In this document: in pieces, positions 1-8,924 of the stretch | Layout of the letters: every line of letters starts with the position of its first letter | Position numbering within the stretch: position 1 is the first letter of the stretch | Source: an uncultured Gemmatimonadota bacterium | GTDB lineage: Bacteria; Gemmatimonadota; Gemmatimonadetes; Gemmatimonadales; Gemmatimonadaceae | DNA: 28,498 bases | NCBI GenBank assembly: GCA_903894655.1 | Contig: CAITQY010000345.1 | Span: forward strand, 1-28,498 | Reading direction: 5' to 3' | Made by a program: the position numbers and the translations under genes | The notes under the pieces: generated by a model | Databases searched by the model: none | What the model was told of the DNA's origin: nothing | What the model saw: only the letters and a program-made list of their open reading frames with translations

Positions 1-1
1 C

Positions 2-2422
2 GACGGCAGCGGACAGACGGAGATCCCGTTCCGCGTGCAGGCCTCGCTCGAGGCCGGACCGGAGCTCGCGTTCAAGTATCCGATCTCCGACAGCACGCAG
101 TTCACGGTGCGGCAGATCCGCGACGCAGTGCCGAGTCCCGACGGCAAGCAACTCGCGTTCGTCGCGCTCGAGAAGTTGTACGTGATGGACTATCCCGGCG
201 GCACGCCGCGTCGCGTGTCCACGCTCAGCAGCGTCGAGTCAGAGCCGGCTTGGTCGCCAGATGGTAAGTCGTTGGCGTGGGTCACCTGGGCTGATGATGG
301 CGGTCGCCTGTACAAGGCGGCGGTGTCGCCGCGTGCCGTGGCGCCGGTACTGCTCAGCAAGGTCGTGGGCACGTTGCGGCAGCCGGTGTGGTCGCCGAAC
401 GGCACGCGCATCGTGCTCACGCAGACGGCGGCGCAGGGTCGTCGGGATCAGACCGGCGTGACCGCGCCCACGAACATCGTGTGGTATCCGGCCACCCCCA
501 CCGCCGTCGGTGGCAGTGAGCCCATCGTGATCGCGCGCGCCGCAGGGCGCAGTGTGCCGCATTTCGCCAAGGATACGTCGCGTATTTATCTGTCGTCGAA
601 CGCCAACGGCCTCGTGTCGATTCGCTGGGACGGCAGTGACGAACAGCGACATCTGCGCGTGACCGGACCAGCAGCCGGCGGCAATGTCGACGATCATGAC
701 GTGAACCCGTCCGAGCTGATGTTGCAGCGCGACGCCGAGGAGCCCAATACGCCGGGGCCGTCGGCCACGCTCACGCTCATGTCGCCGAACGGCGAGACGG
801 CGCTGGCGCAGATCAATCAGGATTTCTACACGGTGGTCGTGCCGCCGCGCGGGACACAGCCGTCGGTGAGCGTGGCCGATCCGAACACCGCTGCGGTGCC
901 GGTGAAGCGGCTCACTGACATCGGTGGCCAGTTCCCGGCATGGAGCAGCACTGGCAAGCGCGTGCACTGGTCGATCGGTAACGCGCACGTCGTGTATGAT
1001 CTCGACTCGGCCGCAGCCCGTGACGCCGCCATCGCCACCTCGCGTCGCGACTCCACCGTGGCCGACAGCGTACGCCCGCGCCCGTACGCGCCCGCCGAGC
1101 AGCGCGTGCTCATTCAGGCCACGCGCGACATTCCGCGCGGCACCATGGTGTTGCGCAATGCCCGGATCATCACGATGAAGGGCGACGAGGTCATCGCGCG
1201 CGGCGACATCGTGGTCACGAACAACCGCATCACCGCCGTGGGCGCCGCGGGCAGCGTGACGGTCCCGTCTGATGCCACATCGATGGATATGGCGGGTGCC
1301 ACCATCGTGCCGGGCTTCGTGGATACGCATGCGCACCTGCGCGCCGAACGCGGCACCATTCACGAAACGCAGCCGTGGGCGTATCTGGCAAACCTTGCGT
1401 ACGGTGTCACGACCACGCGCGATCCGCAGACCGCCACCACGGACGTGCTGACGTATCAGGACATGGTCGATGCCGGTCAGATCATCGGCCCGCGGATCTA
1501 CTCGACCGGCCCAGGCATTTTCGATCGCGATCTCATCCGCGACCAGGAGCATGCGCGCAGCATTCTCAAGCGCTACAGCAGCTACTACGACACCAAGACG
1601 ATCAAGATGTACGTGGCCGGCGTGCGTCAGACGCGCCAGTGGATCATTAAGGCGGCGCGCGAGCAGCAGCTCATGCCCACCACGGAAGGCTCGCTCGACG
1701 TGAAGCTCAATCTCAGCGAGACGATCGATGGCTATCCCGGCCTCGAGCACTCGATGGGCATCGTCCCGTTGGGGAGCGACGTCACGACGTTCATGGCGTG
1801 GTCGAAGCGCACCTACACGCCCACGCTGCTGGTGAACTACGGCGGCCCGTGGGGCGAGAACTACTTTTACACCAAGGAAAATCCGTACGGCGACCCGAAG
1901 CTCCAGCGCTTCACGGCGTACGAGGAACTGGCACTCAAGACGCGTCGTCGGATGGCGTCGATGCCGGGCGGCGGCACGGCCGGCGGCTGGTTCCGCGATG
2001 AGGAGTACATCTTTCCGCAGCTCGCCACCGAAGCCACGAAGATCCTGCGCGCTGGTGGACGGCTCGGCATCGGCAGCCACGGCCAGTTGCAGGGCCTTGG
2101 CTACCACTGGGAGCTGTGGGCCATGGCGTCGGGTGGCATGACGCCAATGGAAGCGCTGCGCACCGCCACGGCGATGGGCGCGCAGGCGATCGGACTGCAA
2201 GGCGACGTCGGCTCGATCGAAGTCGGCAAGCTGGCCGATCTCGTGGTGCTCGACGCCGATCCCCTGGCCGACTTGCGGAACACGAACAAAATCAAGTTCG
2301 TCATGAAGAACGGTCGCCTGTACGACGGCAACACGCTGGCCGAGACGTACCCGACCAAGCGCGACGGTCCGGTGGTTCCGAACCGTCCGATCGCGCCGGC
2401 CACGAAGGCGGGTTCGAAGTAA
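2..2422 (+). CDS. PD40/WD40-like propeller fused to amidohydrolase, 5' end outside window
   Basis: The reading frame is open from base 2, so the gene starts upstream and only its C-terminal part (about 806 residues) is visible. The first ~380 residues carry repeated TolB/PD40 propeller blades, recognisable by SPDGKQLAF, SPDGKSLAW and SPNGTRIVL. The C-terminal ~400 residues are a metal-dependent amidohydrolase: a short beta sandwich (VLRNARIITMKGDEVIARG), the metal-binding HxH in VDTHAHL (His codons at 1328 and 1334), a later GLEHSMG, and the family ending EVGKLADLVVLDADPL. Such proteins are usually exported hydrolases of cyclic amide or dipeptide-like bonds, but the substrate cannot be read from sequence. 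The GTG at 35 is internal and not the likely start. The gene ends just before a strong hairpin. Confidence 0.9.
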   Translation, partial: DGSGQTEIPFRVQASLEAGPELAFKYPISDSTQFTVRQIRDAVPSPDGKQLAFVALEKLYVMDYPGGTPRRVSTLSSVESEPAWSPDGKSLAWVTWADDGGRLYKAAVSPRAVAPVLLSKVVGTLRQPVWSPNGTRIVLTQTAAQGRRDQTGVTAPTNIVWYPATPTAVGGSEPIVIARAAGRSVPHFAKDTSRIYLSSNANGLVSIRWDGSDEQRHLRVTGPAAGGNVDDHDVNPSELMLQRDAEEPNTPGPSATLTLMSPNGETALAQINQDFYTVVVPPRGTQPSVSVADPNTAAVPVKRLTDIGGQFPAWSSTGKRVHWSIGNAHVVYDLDSAAARDAAIATSRRDSTVADSVRPRPYAPAEQRVLIQATRDIPRGTMVLRNARIITMKGDEVIARGDIVVTNNRITAVGAAGSVTVPSDATSMDMAGATIVPGFVDTHAHLRAERGTIHETQPWAYLANLAYGVTTTRDPQTATTDVLTYQDMVDAGQIIGPRIYSTGPGIFDRDLIRDQEHARSILKRYSSYYDTKTIKMYVAGVRQTRQWIIKAAREQQLMPTTEGSLDVKLNLSETIDGYPGLEHSMGIVPLGSDVTTFMAWSKRTYTPTLLVNYGGPWGENYFYTKENPYGDPKLQRFTAYEELALKTRRRMASMPGGGTAGGWFRDEEYIFPQLATEATKILRAGGRLGIGSHGQLQGLGYHWELWAMASGGMTPMEALRTATAMGAQAIGLQGDVGSIEVGKLADLVVLDADPLADLRNTNKIKFVMKNGRLYDGNTLAETYPTKRDGPVVPNRPIAPATKAGSK

Positions 2423-2460
2423 GTCTGGCTCGTCGGCAGGTCATTGTCAGACCCGGCGAC

Positions 2461-2500
2461 TATCCTGGAGTCATGCGGAACCCCGCGTGACTCCAGGATG
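2461..2500 (+). terminator. Hairpin terminator after the amidohydrolase gene
   Basis: A perfect 12-bp inverted repeat (2462-2473 with 2488-2499, ATCCTGGAGTCA and its complement) continues inward through one G-U pair and four more pairs to an AACC loop. The stem is about 17 bp. Only a short T run (cgTTTg) follows, so it may be a weak intrinsic terminator or a processing or 3'-end stabilising hairpin. It separates the amidohydrolase from recC. Confidence 0.65.
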
Positions 2501-2522
2501 CGTTTGTGGGCTCTTCACACGT

Positions 2523-2528
2523 TAGAAT
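2523..2528 (+). promoter_or_regulatory. -10-like hexamer TAGAAT directly upstream of recC
   Basis: TAGAAT ends 7 nt before the recC ATG and there is no purine-rich ribosome site between them. With normal -10 spacing, transcription would begin at or next to the start codon, which suggests a leaderless mRNA. No convincing -35 box is seen. The assignment is inference. Confidence 0.4.
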
Positions 2529-2535
2529 CCCAATC

Positions 2536-5500
2536 ATGAATGTGTATATCGCCCCACGACTGGGCGTGCTGCGTGATCATCTGATCGCGCGCCTGCAAGC
2601 AGCTCCGCTTCCGCCGCGTGACACGGAAATCATCGTGGTGCAAAGCCAAGGCATGCGGCAATGGCTCACGCTCGCGATGGCCGATGCGCTGGGTTGTGCG
2701 GGTTCGGTGGCGCTGCCGTTCCCGGCGCGTTTCGTACGTTCGCTGGCCGCCTCGGTGGGGATGTCGGAGCGCGACGTCGATCCGTTCTCGCGCGAGTCGA
2801 TGACGTGGCGGGTGGATGCCCTGCTGCGCGACGTGGAGCTCCGTGACCCTCGCTATGCGGCATTGTCTCGCTATCTCAGCGACGGCGACGACCGCATGCG
2901 TTTCGGCCTCGCCGCTCAAGTGGCCGCACGGTTCGACGACTACCAGCTGTTTCGGCACGATCTGCTCGAGGCGTGGGAGCGCGGCGAGCATCCGCTCGAT
3001 GCGCCGCATGAGCGCTGGCAGGCGGCACTGTGGCGCGCACTGTGCGCGAATGACGCTGAACACGGCGCGCACCGGCTCACGCGACTGTTGGCGCATATCC
3101 ATGCGGCGGCGCCCGGTTCACTGTCGCTGCCGTCACGGGTCTCCGTGTTCGGGGTGAGCTCGCTGCCGCCTCGCATCATCGAGCTGCTGGCGGCGATCGC
3201 GCGGCACACCGAGGTCGTGGTATATGCTGCGCTGCTGCCGGACCATTCGACGTCAGCCGCACCGCATCCGCTGGCCACGGCGTTCGGCAGTCAGGGGCAA
3301 GTGCTGCAGCGCCTGCTGGTGGCGCAGGGCGCGACCATCGTCGCGCTGACTGACGAGTCGGCCAAAGGCGCGGATACGCTGCTTGAGCGGTTGCAGCAGG
3401 AATTGGCGGGAACGGGCGATCGCCATGCTGATGGAGCGAGCGCCCTCGCGCTCACCGCCGACGATACGTCGCTACGCGTGCACGCGGCGCACGGGAAGCT
3501 GCGCGAGCTCGAGATCATTCGCGATCAGATCGGCCACGCCTTCGTGACCGATCGCACGCTCAAGCCGCACGAGGTGCTGCTGCTGGTGCCGGACATCAGC
3601 GACTGGGCGCCGCTCGTGCAGTCGGTATTTGGCGCGAACGACGGATCGGTGCACCTGCCGTTTACGGTGGCCGATCGCCGACGTCGCGACGAGTCGGTGG
3701 CCGCCGCCGTGCTGCGGCTCCTCTCACTCGAGGGCGGCCGCCTCACGCATTCCGAAGTGTTCGGTGTGCTGGAACAGCCGGCCATCCACACGGCAGCCGG
3801 CCTCGACGAGGGCCAAGTGGAGTATCTCGCGCAGCTCACGCGCGAGGCCAACGTGCGCTGGGGCTACGACAGTGAGGCCCTCGAGCGTCTCGCGCTGCCG
3901 ACGGCCGACATGCCCACCTGGCGCACCGGTCTCGATCGGTTGCTGCTGGGGCAGATGGCCGGTGCGGTACCGGAAATGGTGTTGGGCGTGCTGCCGCAAG
4001 CCGGTGACACGATCGGTGATCCGGCGGCGATGGCGGCGCTGTCGCTATGGATCGATACGCTCGCGGTCACGCTGCAGTCGTGGCGGCAGTCGCGGTCAAT
4101 TGCCGAGTGGACGGCCGCCCTCTCGTCATTCCTCGACGCCATGGTGCAGCCCACGTCGGCCGACGAGCGCGAGGGGCTGAATACGGTGCGTCTCGTCATG
4201 CAGGCCCTGGCCACCACGGCCGAGCAGGCCGGATACACCGCGCTCGTCCCGTTCAGCGTGGTGCGCGACTGGCTGGAGCAGGAGCTCGCCGACGACAGCT
4301 TCGGCTCAGGGTTTCTCAGTGGCCGCGTCACGGTGGCCGCGCTCAAGCCGATGCGCAGCGTGCCATTCAAAGTGATCGCCGTGGCCGGCCTCGACGATGC
4401 CGCGTTCCCGCGGCGCGACCGCCGACCGGCGTTCGACTTGCTGTCGTGCGAAGCGCGCGACGGTGACCGCAATCTGCGCGACGACGACCGGCAGCTCTTT
4501 CTCGACCTGCTCATGGCCGCCGAGTCGCGCGTGGTGCTCACCTACAGCGGAAACGATCCCCGCGACAACGCGGCGCGGGCGCCCTCGATCGTGGTCGATG
4601 AGTTGCTCGACCACCTCGATCGACGCACCAATGGCAGCGCACGGGCCAATCTCGTGCTGCATCATCCGCTGCAGGCGTTCAGCGATCGCTATGTGAGTAC
4701 CGACGATCCGCGTTTGATCACCTTCTCGCCGTTGGCGGGCAAGGCGTCGGGCCCGGCGGCTGCCGAGGGCTTCCCGTTCTTTGTCGACACGGTGCCCGAT
4801 CTCGTAACCGACGATGTGGCCGAGATTGCGCTGCGCAACCTGACCGGCTTCTGGAGCAATCCGTCGCAGTGGTTCTGCGAGCAGCTGTTGCGACTGCGTC
4901 TCCCCGACGCTGGTGAGACCGACAGCCCGGATAGTGAGTTGCACTGGCTCAACAAGTTGAAGCAGGGCGGTGTGCGCGCCGACATGCTGCGCGCGGTGAT
5001 GAGTGGCCGTCGCGATGCCGAGTGGATGCAGCGTCAGATGGTGGCAACGGGCAAGCTCCCGCCCGGCGCCCTCGGCGCGTCGTGGTTCGCGCGTCTGGAG
5101 AACGAAGCGCGACCGGTCATCGACGCGTTGCCCGAGGGTACCCGCACGAGCGCCGCGCTCACGGTCCTCGGCACCGATTGGCGTATCACCGGCGCGGTGG
5201 AGGGCGTGATCGAGAGCGTCCGATACGTCGTGCGCACGGGAAGCGTCTCGGCACGGCACCGCATCGTGGCGTGGGTGGAGCACGTCGTGATGTGTGCGGC
5301 GAAGCAGCAGGGAGCAGAGGTACCGGGCACCACGGTGCTCACGTATCCCGACAGCAAGAAGGAGAAGGCGATCGTCGAGTCGATGATCGAAGTGCCCGAC
5401 GCCACCGCAATTCTGGACGGCTGGATCAGTGCCATGCACGATGCGCGTCGCGCTCCATTGCCATTCTTTCCGAATGCGGCCGAAGCCTATCGGGCATCGA

Positions 5501-5751
5501 TAGTGCACAACGAAAAGATCGCGCTGAATCCGAAGTCTCGCGCCAAGACGCAGCTCCCCATCACGAAGGCCGCCGCCGCATTCACGGGAAACGATTTCGG
5601 CGCCCCCGGCGACGAGTCGGATCCGTATCTGCAGCTGTGCTTCCGGGACACACTGGCGTTTGCTGCTTCTGAGTCGGAGTTCGTGCGTCTCACGACCATG
5701 CTGTTCGAACCATCGTGGTCGCCGCGCATGGTGGCGGGGGCCGGCCTATGA
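2536..5751 (+). CDS. recC: RecBCD subunit gamma (RecC)
   Basis: RecC forms the scaffold of the RecBCD helicase-nuclease. It splits the duplex, and in E. coli its inactive helicase-like domain reads Chi. This protein is 1071 residues (E. coli RecC is about 1120). It opens with the typical MNVYIAPRLGVLRDHL, and VVQSQGMRQWL at residues 34-44 matches the family N-terminus. The central AVAGLDDAAFPRRDRRPAFDLL (about 614-636) and the following NDPRDNAARAPSIVVDEL segment also match RecC. The ATG at 2536 is preferred over the GTG at 2506 because family homology begins there. It is the first gene of a recC-recB-recD-rmuC block, and its TGA overlaps the recB ATG (ATGA). No Chi sequence can be inferred from the protein. 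Confidence 0.94.
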   Translation: MNVYIAPRLGVLRDHLIARLQAAPLPPRDTEIIVVQSQGMRQWLTLAMADALGCAGSVALPFPARFVRSLAASVGMSERDVDPFSRESMTWRVDALLRDVELRDPRYAALSRYLSDGDDRMRFGLAAQVAARFDDYQLFRHDLLEAWERGEHPLDAPHERWQAALWRALCANDAEHGAHRLTRLLAHIHAAAPGSLSLPSRVSVFGVSSLPPRIIELLAAIARHTEVVVYAALLPDHSTSAAPHPLATAFGSQGQVLQRLLVAQGATIVALTDESAKGADTLLERLQQELAGTGDRHADGASALALTADDTSLRVHAAHGKLRELEIIRDQIGHAFVTDRTLKPHEVLLLVPDISDWAPLVQSVFGANDGSVHLPFTVADRRRRDESVAAAVLRLLSLEGGRLTHSEVFGVLEQPAIHTAAGLDEGQVEYLAQLTREANVRWGYDSEALERLALPTADMPTWRTGLDRLLLGQMAGAVPEMVLGVLPQAGDTIGDPAAMAALSLWIDTLAVTLQSWRQSRSIAEWTAALSSFLDAMVQPTSADEREGLNTVRLVMQALATTAEQAGYTALVPFSVVRDWLEQELADDSFGSGFLSGRVTVAALKPMRSVPFKVIAVAGLDDAAFPRRDRRPAFDLLSCEARDGDRNLRDDDRQLFLDLLMAAESRVVLTYSGNDPRDNAARAPSIVVDELLDHLDRRTNGSARANLVLHHPLQAFSDRYVSTDDPRLITFSPLAGKASGPAAAEGFPFFVDTVPDLVTDDVAEIALRNLTGFWSNPSQWFCEQLLRLRLPDAGETDSPDSELHWLNKLKQGGVRADMLRAVMSGRRDAEWMQRQMVATGKLPPGALGASWFARLENEARPVIDALPEGTRTSAALTVLGTDWRITGAVEGVIESVRYVVRTGSVSARHRIVAWVEHVVMCAAKQQGAEVPGTTVLTYPDSKKEKAIVESMIEVPDATAILDGWISAMHDARRAPLPFFPNAAEAYRASIVHNEKIALNPKSRAKTQLPITKAAAAFTGNDFGAPGDESDPYLQLCFRDTLAFAASESEFVRLTTMLFEPSWSPRMVAGAGL

Positions 5752-8700
5752 TGCCCTTCAATGCGCTCGGTGTGGCGCTGGAGCCCGGCATCACGCTCGT
5801 GGAAGCCAGCGCCGGCACCGGCAAGACGTTCGCGATTACCCGACTCGTGCTGCGGATGCTCCTCGAACGGAAGGTGGAGCATCTCGGTCAGATTCTGGTG
5901 GTCACCTTTACCGAGAAAGCCACGCAGGAACTGATCGGTCGCATCCGTGCGGCGCTCCGCGAGGCCGATCGTGTCTGGTCTGACACGCCGCCACCGCGCG
6001 ATGCGGGCAACGACGATCTGTTCGTGCTGCGCGAGCGGCACGGAAGCGCCGGTGCGCCCATCGTGCGTGCCGCCCTCGGTGCGCTCGACGAGCTCGGGGT
6101 GTCCACCATTCATGGCTTCTGTCATCGCGTGCTCTCCGAAAGCGCGCTGGAAAGTCGCGTGCATTTCGGCGGTACGTTCCTCGAAGACGACACCGACATC
6201 CTGCAGCGCCTCACGCAGGACTGGATGCGCCGTCGCGTGCTGCACATCCCCGAGGCTGCCGCGCTGATTTCTGACGACGGGGATGATCCGACCGCGTGGA
6301 TCAAGAATCTGGTACGGCCGTACCTGCGACATCCGCGCACCACGATCGACGCGGCGCCCGAGTTCGCCCCCCAGCTGCTGAAGGACTTCGTGCTTACGGT
6401 GTCGAAGGCATTCGAGCAAGAGAAGCAGACGCGTCATCTCATGGGCTTCGACGATCTCCTGCGCCGTCTGCACGACATTCTGGTGGCCGAAGGATCGGGG
6501 GGCCTGCTGGCCTCGCGGATCCGCGAGCGCTTCCGCGTGGCGCTGATCGACGAATTCCAGGACACCGATCCCACCCAGTTTCCGATTTTCTCGACCGCAT
6601 TCACTGGGTGTCCGCTGTTCCTGATCGGCGATCCGAAGCAATCCATCTTCGCGTTCCGGAACGCCGATGTGCACGCCTATCTCAAGGCCGCCGCGAACAT
6701 CGAACGACGCTACACGTTGCTCACCAACTTCCGTAGCACCGATGCGATGGTGCGCGGCGTCACGCAGCTGTTTCGCAACAACCCCGAGCCGTTCGCCTGC
6801 AGCCCCAAGCTGATCGGCATGCCCGAGGTCACGGCCGCGAATCAGGTGCGTTTCCCCGAGGCCCTCGCGGGTGACGGCCGGCACGCGTTGGAGTGGATGT
6901 GGGTGGGCGAGGCGTACAACACATCGAAGAACAGCATCGGGAAGGATCAGGGTACCACGTTGGCCATTCGGGCGGTCACCGTGGAAATGCAACGCCTGAT
7001 GGCCAACAGCCTCGGTGCAGGCGAGATGGCCGTGCTCGTGCGCACGAATGCGGAGGCGCAGGAGGTCAAAACGTCGCTCGACGCGGCGGGCATTCCGTGT
7101 GTGGTGGGTGCCAACCAGGATGTGCTGGCTAGCGAAGAAGCCGGTGAGCTCGTGCGGCTGGCCGAAGCGGTTGCTACTCCGCGCGACGGGGCGGCGGTGC
7201 GGTCGGCGATGGCCACGCGCCTCTGGGGATGCGACGCCGTGGCGGTGGCCGAGACCCTGCGCAACGACGGGAACGGCGCGCTGGACGGCGTGCTCGATCG
7301 GCTGGTTCGGGCACGAACGATGTGGCTGCGACATGGTGGCGCCACGGCGCTGGCGTGGCTGATGAACGAGTGCGGTTCCACGGCGCGACTCCTGTCGCTG
7401 CGCGATGGCGACCGGCGCGTCACGAACGTGCGGCATGTCCTCGAGATTCTGCAGGAGGCCGACGCGGTCTCGGCGCTCACGCCCGACGCGGTGCTCGACT
7501 GGGTGGCGAGTGAACGCGGCTCCGCCATCACGCCGGAACGTCGCGAGATGCGGCTGGAAAGCGATGCCGATGCGGTGCAGATCCTCACCATTCACAAGGC
7601 CAAGGGACTCCAGTGGCCCGTCGTGTTCTGCCCCACGCTCTGGCGCACCAAGTCGTTCGCGCCGAAGGCGCTCGATGTGCCGTACTCGCTCACGCCGCTC
7701 GACGACGGCATGGTCCTCGATATCGGATCGCCAATGCAGGCGCAGCGAAATGAACAGAAGCAGCGCGAACAGCTCGGTGAAGATCTGCGTCTCACGTACG
7801 TGGCGCTGACGCGCGCCGAGTCCCGTTGCTACGTGACGTGGGGCACCTTCTCCGACGCCGCCGCGTCGCCGCTCGGATGGCTCATTCAGGGTGGTGGTGA
7901 CACGGTGGAGCACGAGGTAATCGATACGCTGATCACCGCCAGCGCCGGCACGATGGGTATCGCCGACGTGGTGCTGCAGGCGCCGTCGTTGCCGGCCCCG
8001 GCCCCGGTCGAGCCGCCCGCACGCCGCGCACCGCTCACGTTCACGGCGGCGCCGGGTCAGCTCGCGATCTGGCGCAGCAGCAGCTTCACCCTGCTCACGC
8101 GCAACGTGTCGCACGTGGACAGCCGCGATGTCGACGACATCCTGCAGCCCGACGAGGTGCGGCGTACGGCCTCGCATGTGGCCGGCTTCCGCGGCGTGCC
8201 GGCCGGTGCCGATATCGGCAACGTGCTGCACGGCCTGTTCGAGCACACCGACTTCACGAAGCCCACGGCGACCACCGACGCGCACGTGCAGGACGCTCTG
8301 CGCGCGTACGGCGTGACGGTGCCACGCGACGGCCGATGGACACCGACGCACATCCGAGCGATGATCGACACCGTCTGTTGCGCCGAAATTCCCGAGGCGG
8401 GCTTTGCGCTGCGCGCAGTGCCGACCGAGGCCACGTTGCGCGAGTGGCGCTTTACCATGCCCGTGCGCGCCTTCTCGATGGCGGCGGTGGCGAGCGCCCT
8501 CGAGACGTATGGCTCGGCCCACGCGCGCGAGTACGCGCCGATGCTACGCCGGCTGCGCGACGATCAGTTCCGTGGCTATCTCACCGGTTCCATCGACCTC
8601 GCGTTCGAGCACGAGGGGCGCTGGCACCTTCTCGACTGGAAATCGAACTGGCTGGGTGCCAACGACGCCGATTATGCGCCCGAGGCGCTCAGCCACGCGA

Positions 8701-8924
8701 TGCACGCCGCGCACTACACGTTGCAATACCACGTGTATCTGGTGGCGCTGCACCGGCACCTGCGCGAACGACAGCCCGGCTATGACGCGCGCGTACACTG
8801 GGGACAGGTCACCTATGCGTTCCTGCGCGGTATCGGCGCCTCCGGGCCCGACGGTTGGTTTACCGATACACCCACCGCCGAGCTGCTACACGCGCTCGAT
8901 CGCGCCTTCGGAGGCACGCCATGA
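5748..8924 (+). CDS. recB: RecBCD subunit beta (RecB), helicase-nuclease
   Basis: RecB is the 3'-5' UvrD-type helicase and the only nuclease of RecBCD. At 1058 residues it is somewhat shorter than E. coli RecB (1180). Visible motifs are Walker A EASAGTGKT (19-27), motif Ia VTFTEKATQEL, Walker B LIDEFQDTDPTQF (about 266-278), motif III GDPKQSIFAFR, motif V TIHKAKGLQWP and motif VI LTYVALTRAESR (about 681). The C-terminal nuclease is intact, with H828, D950, D963 and K965 (GSID...LLDWKSN). Their D-to-D-to-K spacing of 13 and 2 equals that of E. coli D1067/D1080/K1082. The start ATG overlaps the recC stop by 4 nt, so translation is probably coupled. The missing length lies mostly in linker and helicase insertions. 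Confidence 0.95.
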   Translation: MMPFNALGVALEPGITLVEASAGTGKTFAITRLVLRMLLERKVEHLGQILVVTFTEKATQELIGRIRAALREADRVWSDTPPPRDAGNDDLFVLRERHGSAGAPIVRAALGALDELGVSTIHGFCHRVLSESALESRVHFGGTFLEDDTDILQRLTQDWMRRRVLHIPEAAALISDDGDDPTAWIKNLVRPYLRHPRTTIDAAPEFAPQLLKDFVLTVSKAFEQEKQTRHLMGFDDLLRRLHDILVAEGSGGLLASRIRERFRVALIDEFQDTDPTQFPIFSTAFTGCPLFLIGDPKQSIFAFRNADVHAYLKAAANIERRYTLLTNFRSTDAMVRGVTQLFRNNPEPFACSPKLIGMPEVTAANQVRFPEALAGDGRHALEWMWVGEAYNTSKNSIGKDQGTTLAIRAVTVEMQRLMANSLGAGEMAVLVRTNAEAQEVKTSLDAAGIPCVVGANQDVLASEEAGELVRLAEAVATPRDGAAVRSAMATRLWGCDAVAVAETLRNDGNGALDGVLDRLVRARTMWLRHGGATALAWLMNECGSTARLLSLRDGDRRVTNVRHVLEILQEADAVSALTPDAVLDWVASERGSAITPERREMRLESDADAVQILTIHKAKGLQWPVVFCPTLWRTKSFAPKALDVPYSLTPLDDGMVLDIGSPMQAQRNEQKQREQLGEDLRLTYVALTRAESRCYVTWGTFSDAAASPLGWLIQGGGDTVEHEVIDTLITASAGTMGIADVVLQAPSLPAPAPVEPPARRAPLTFTAAPGQLAIWRSSSFTLLTRNVSHVDSRDVDDILQPDEVRRTASHVAGFRGVPAGADIGNVLHGLFEHTDFTKPTATTDAHVQDALRAYGVTVPRDGRWTPTHIRAMIDTVCCAEIPEAGFALRAVPTEATLREWRFTMPVRAFSMAAVASALETYGSAHAREYAPMLRRLRDDQFRGYLTGSIDLAFEHEGRWHLLDWKSNWLGANDADYAPEALSHAMHAAHYTLQYHVYLVALHRHLRERQPGYDARVHWGQVTYAFLRGIGASGPDGWFTDTPTAELLHALDRAFGGTP

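Noticed and set aside
239..2200. Long minus-strand open frame opposite the amidohydrolase
   Set aside because: The translation is Arg/His/Ala-rich shadow of the real gene in another frame, with no motifs.
5487..8522. Open frame of about 1000 codons on the minus strand opposite recB/recC
   Set aside because: It lies antisense to two well-supported genes, has arginine/histidine-rich low-complexity translation and no recognisable domain. Long antisense frames are expected at this GC content.
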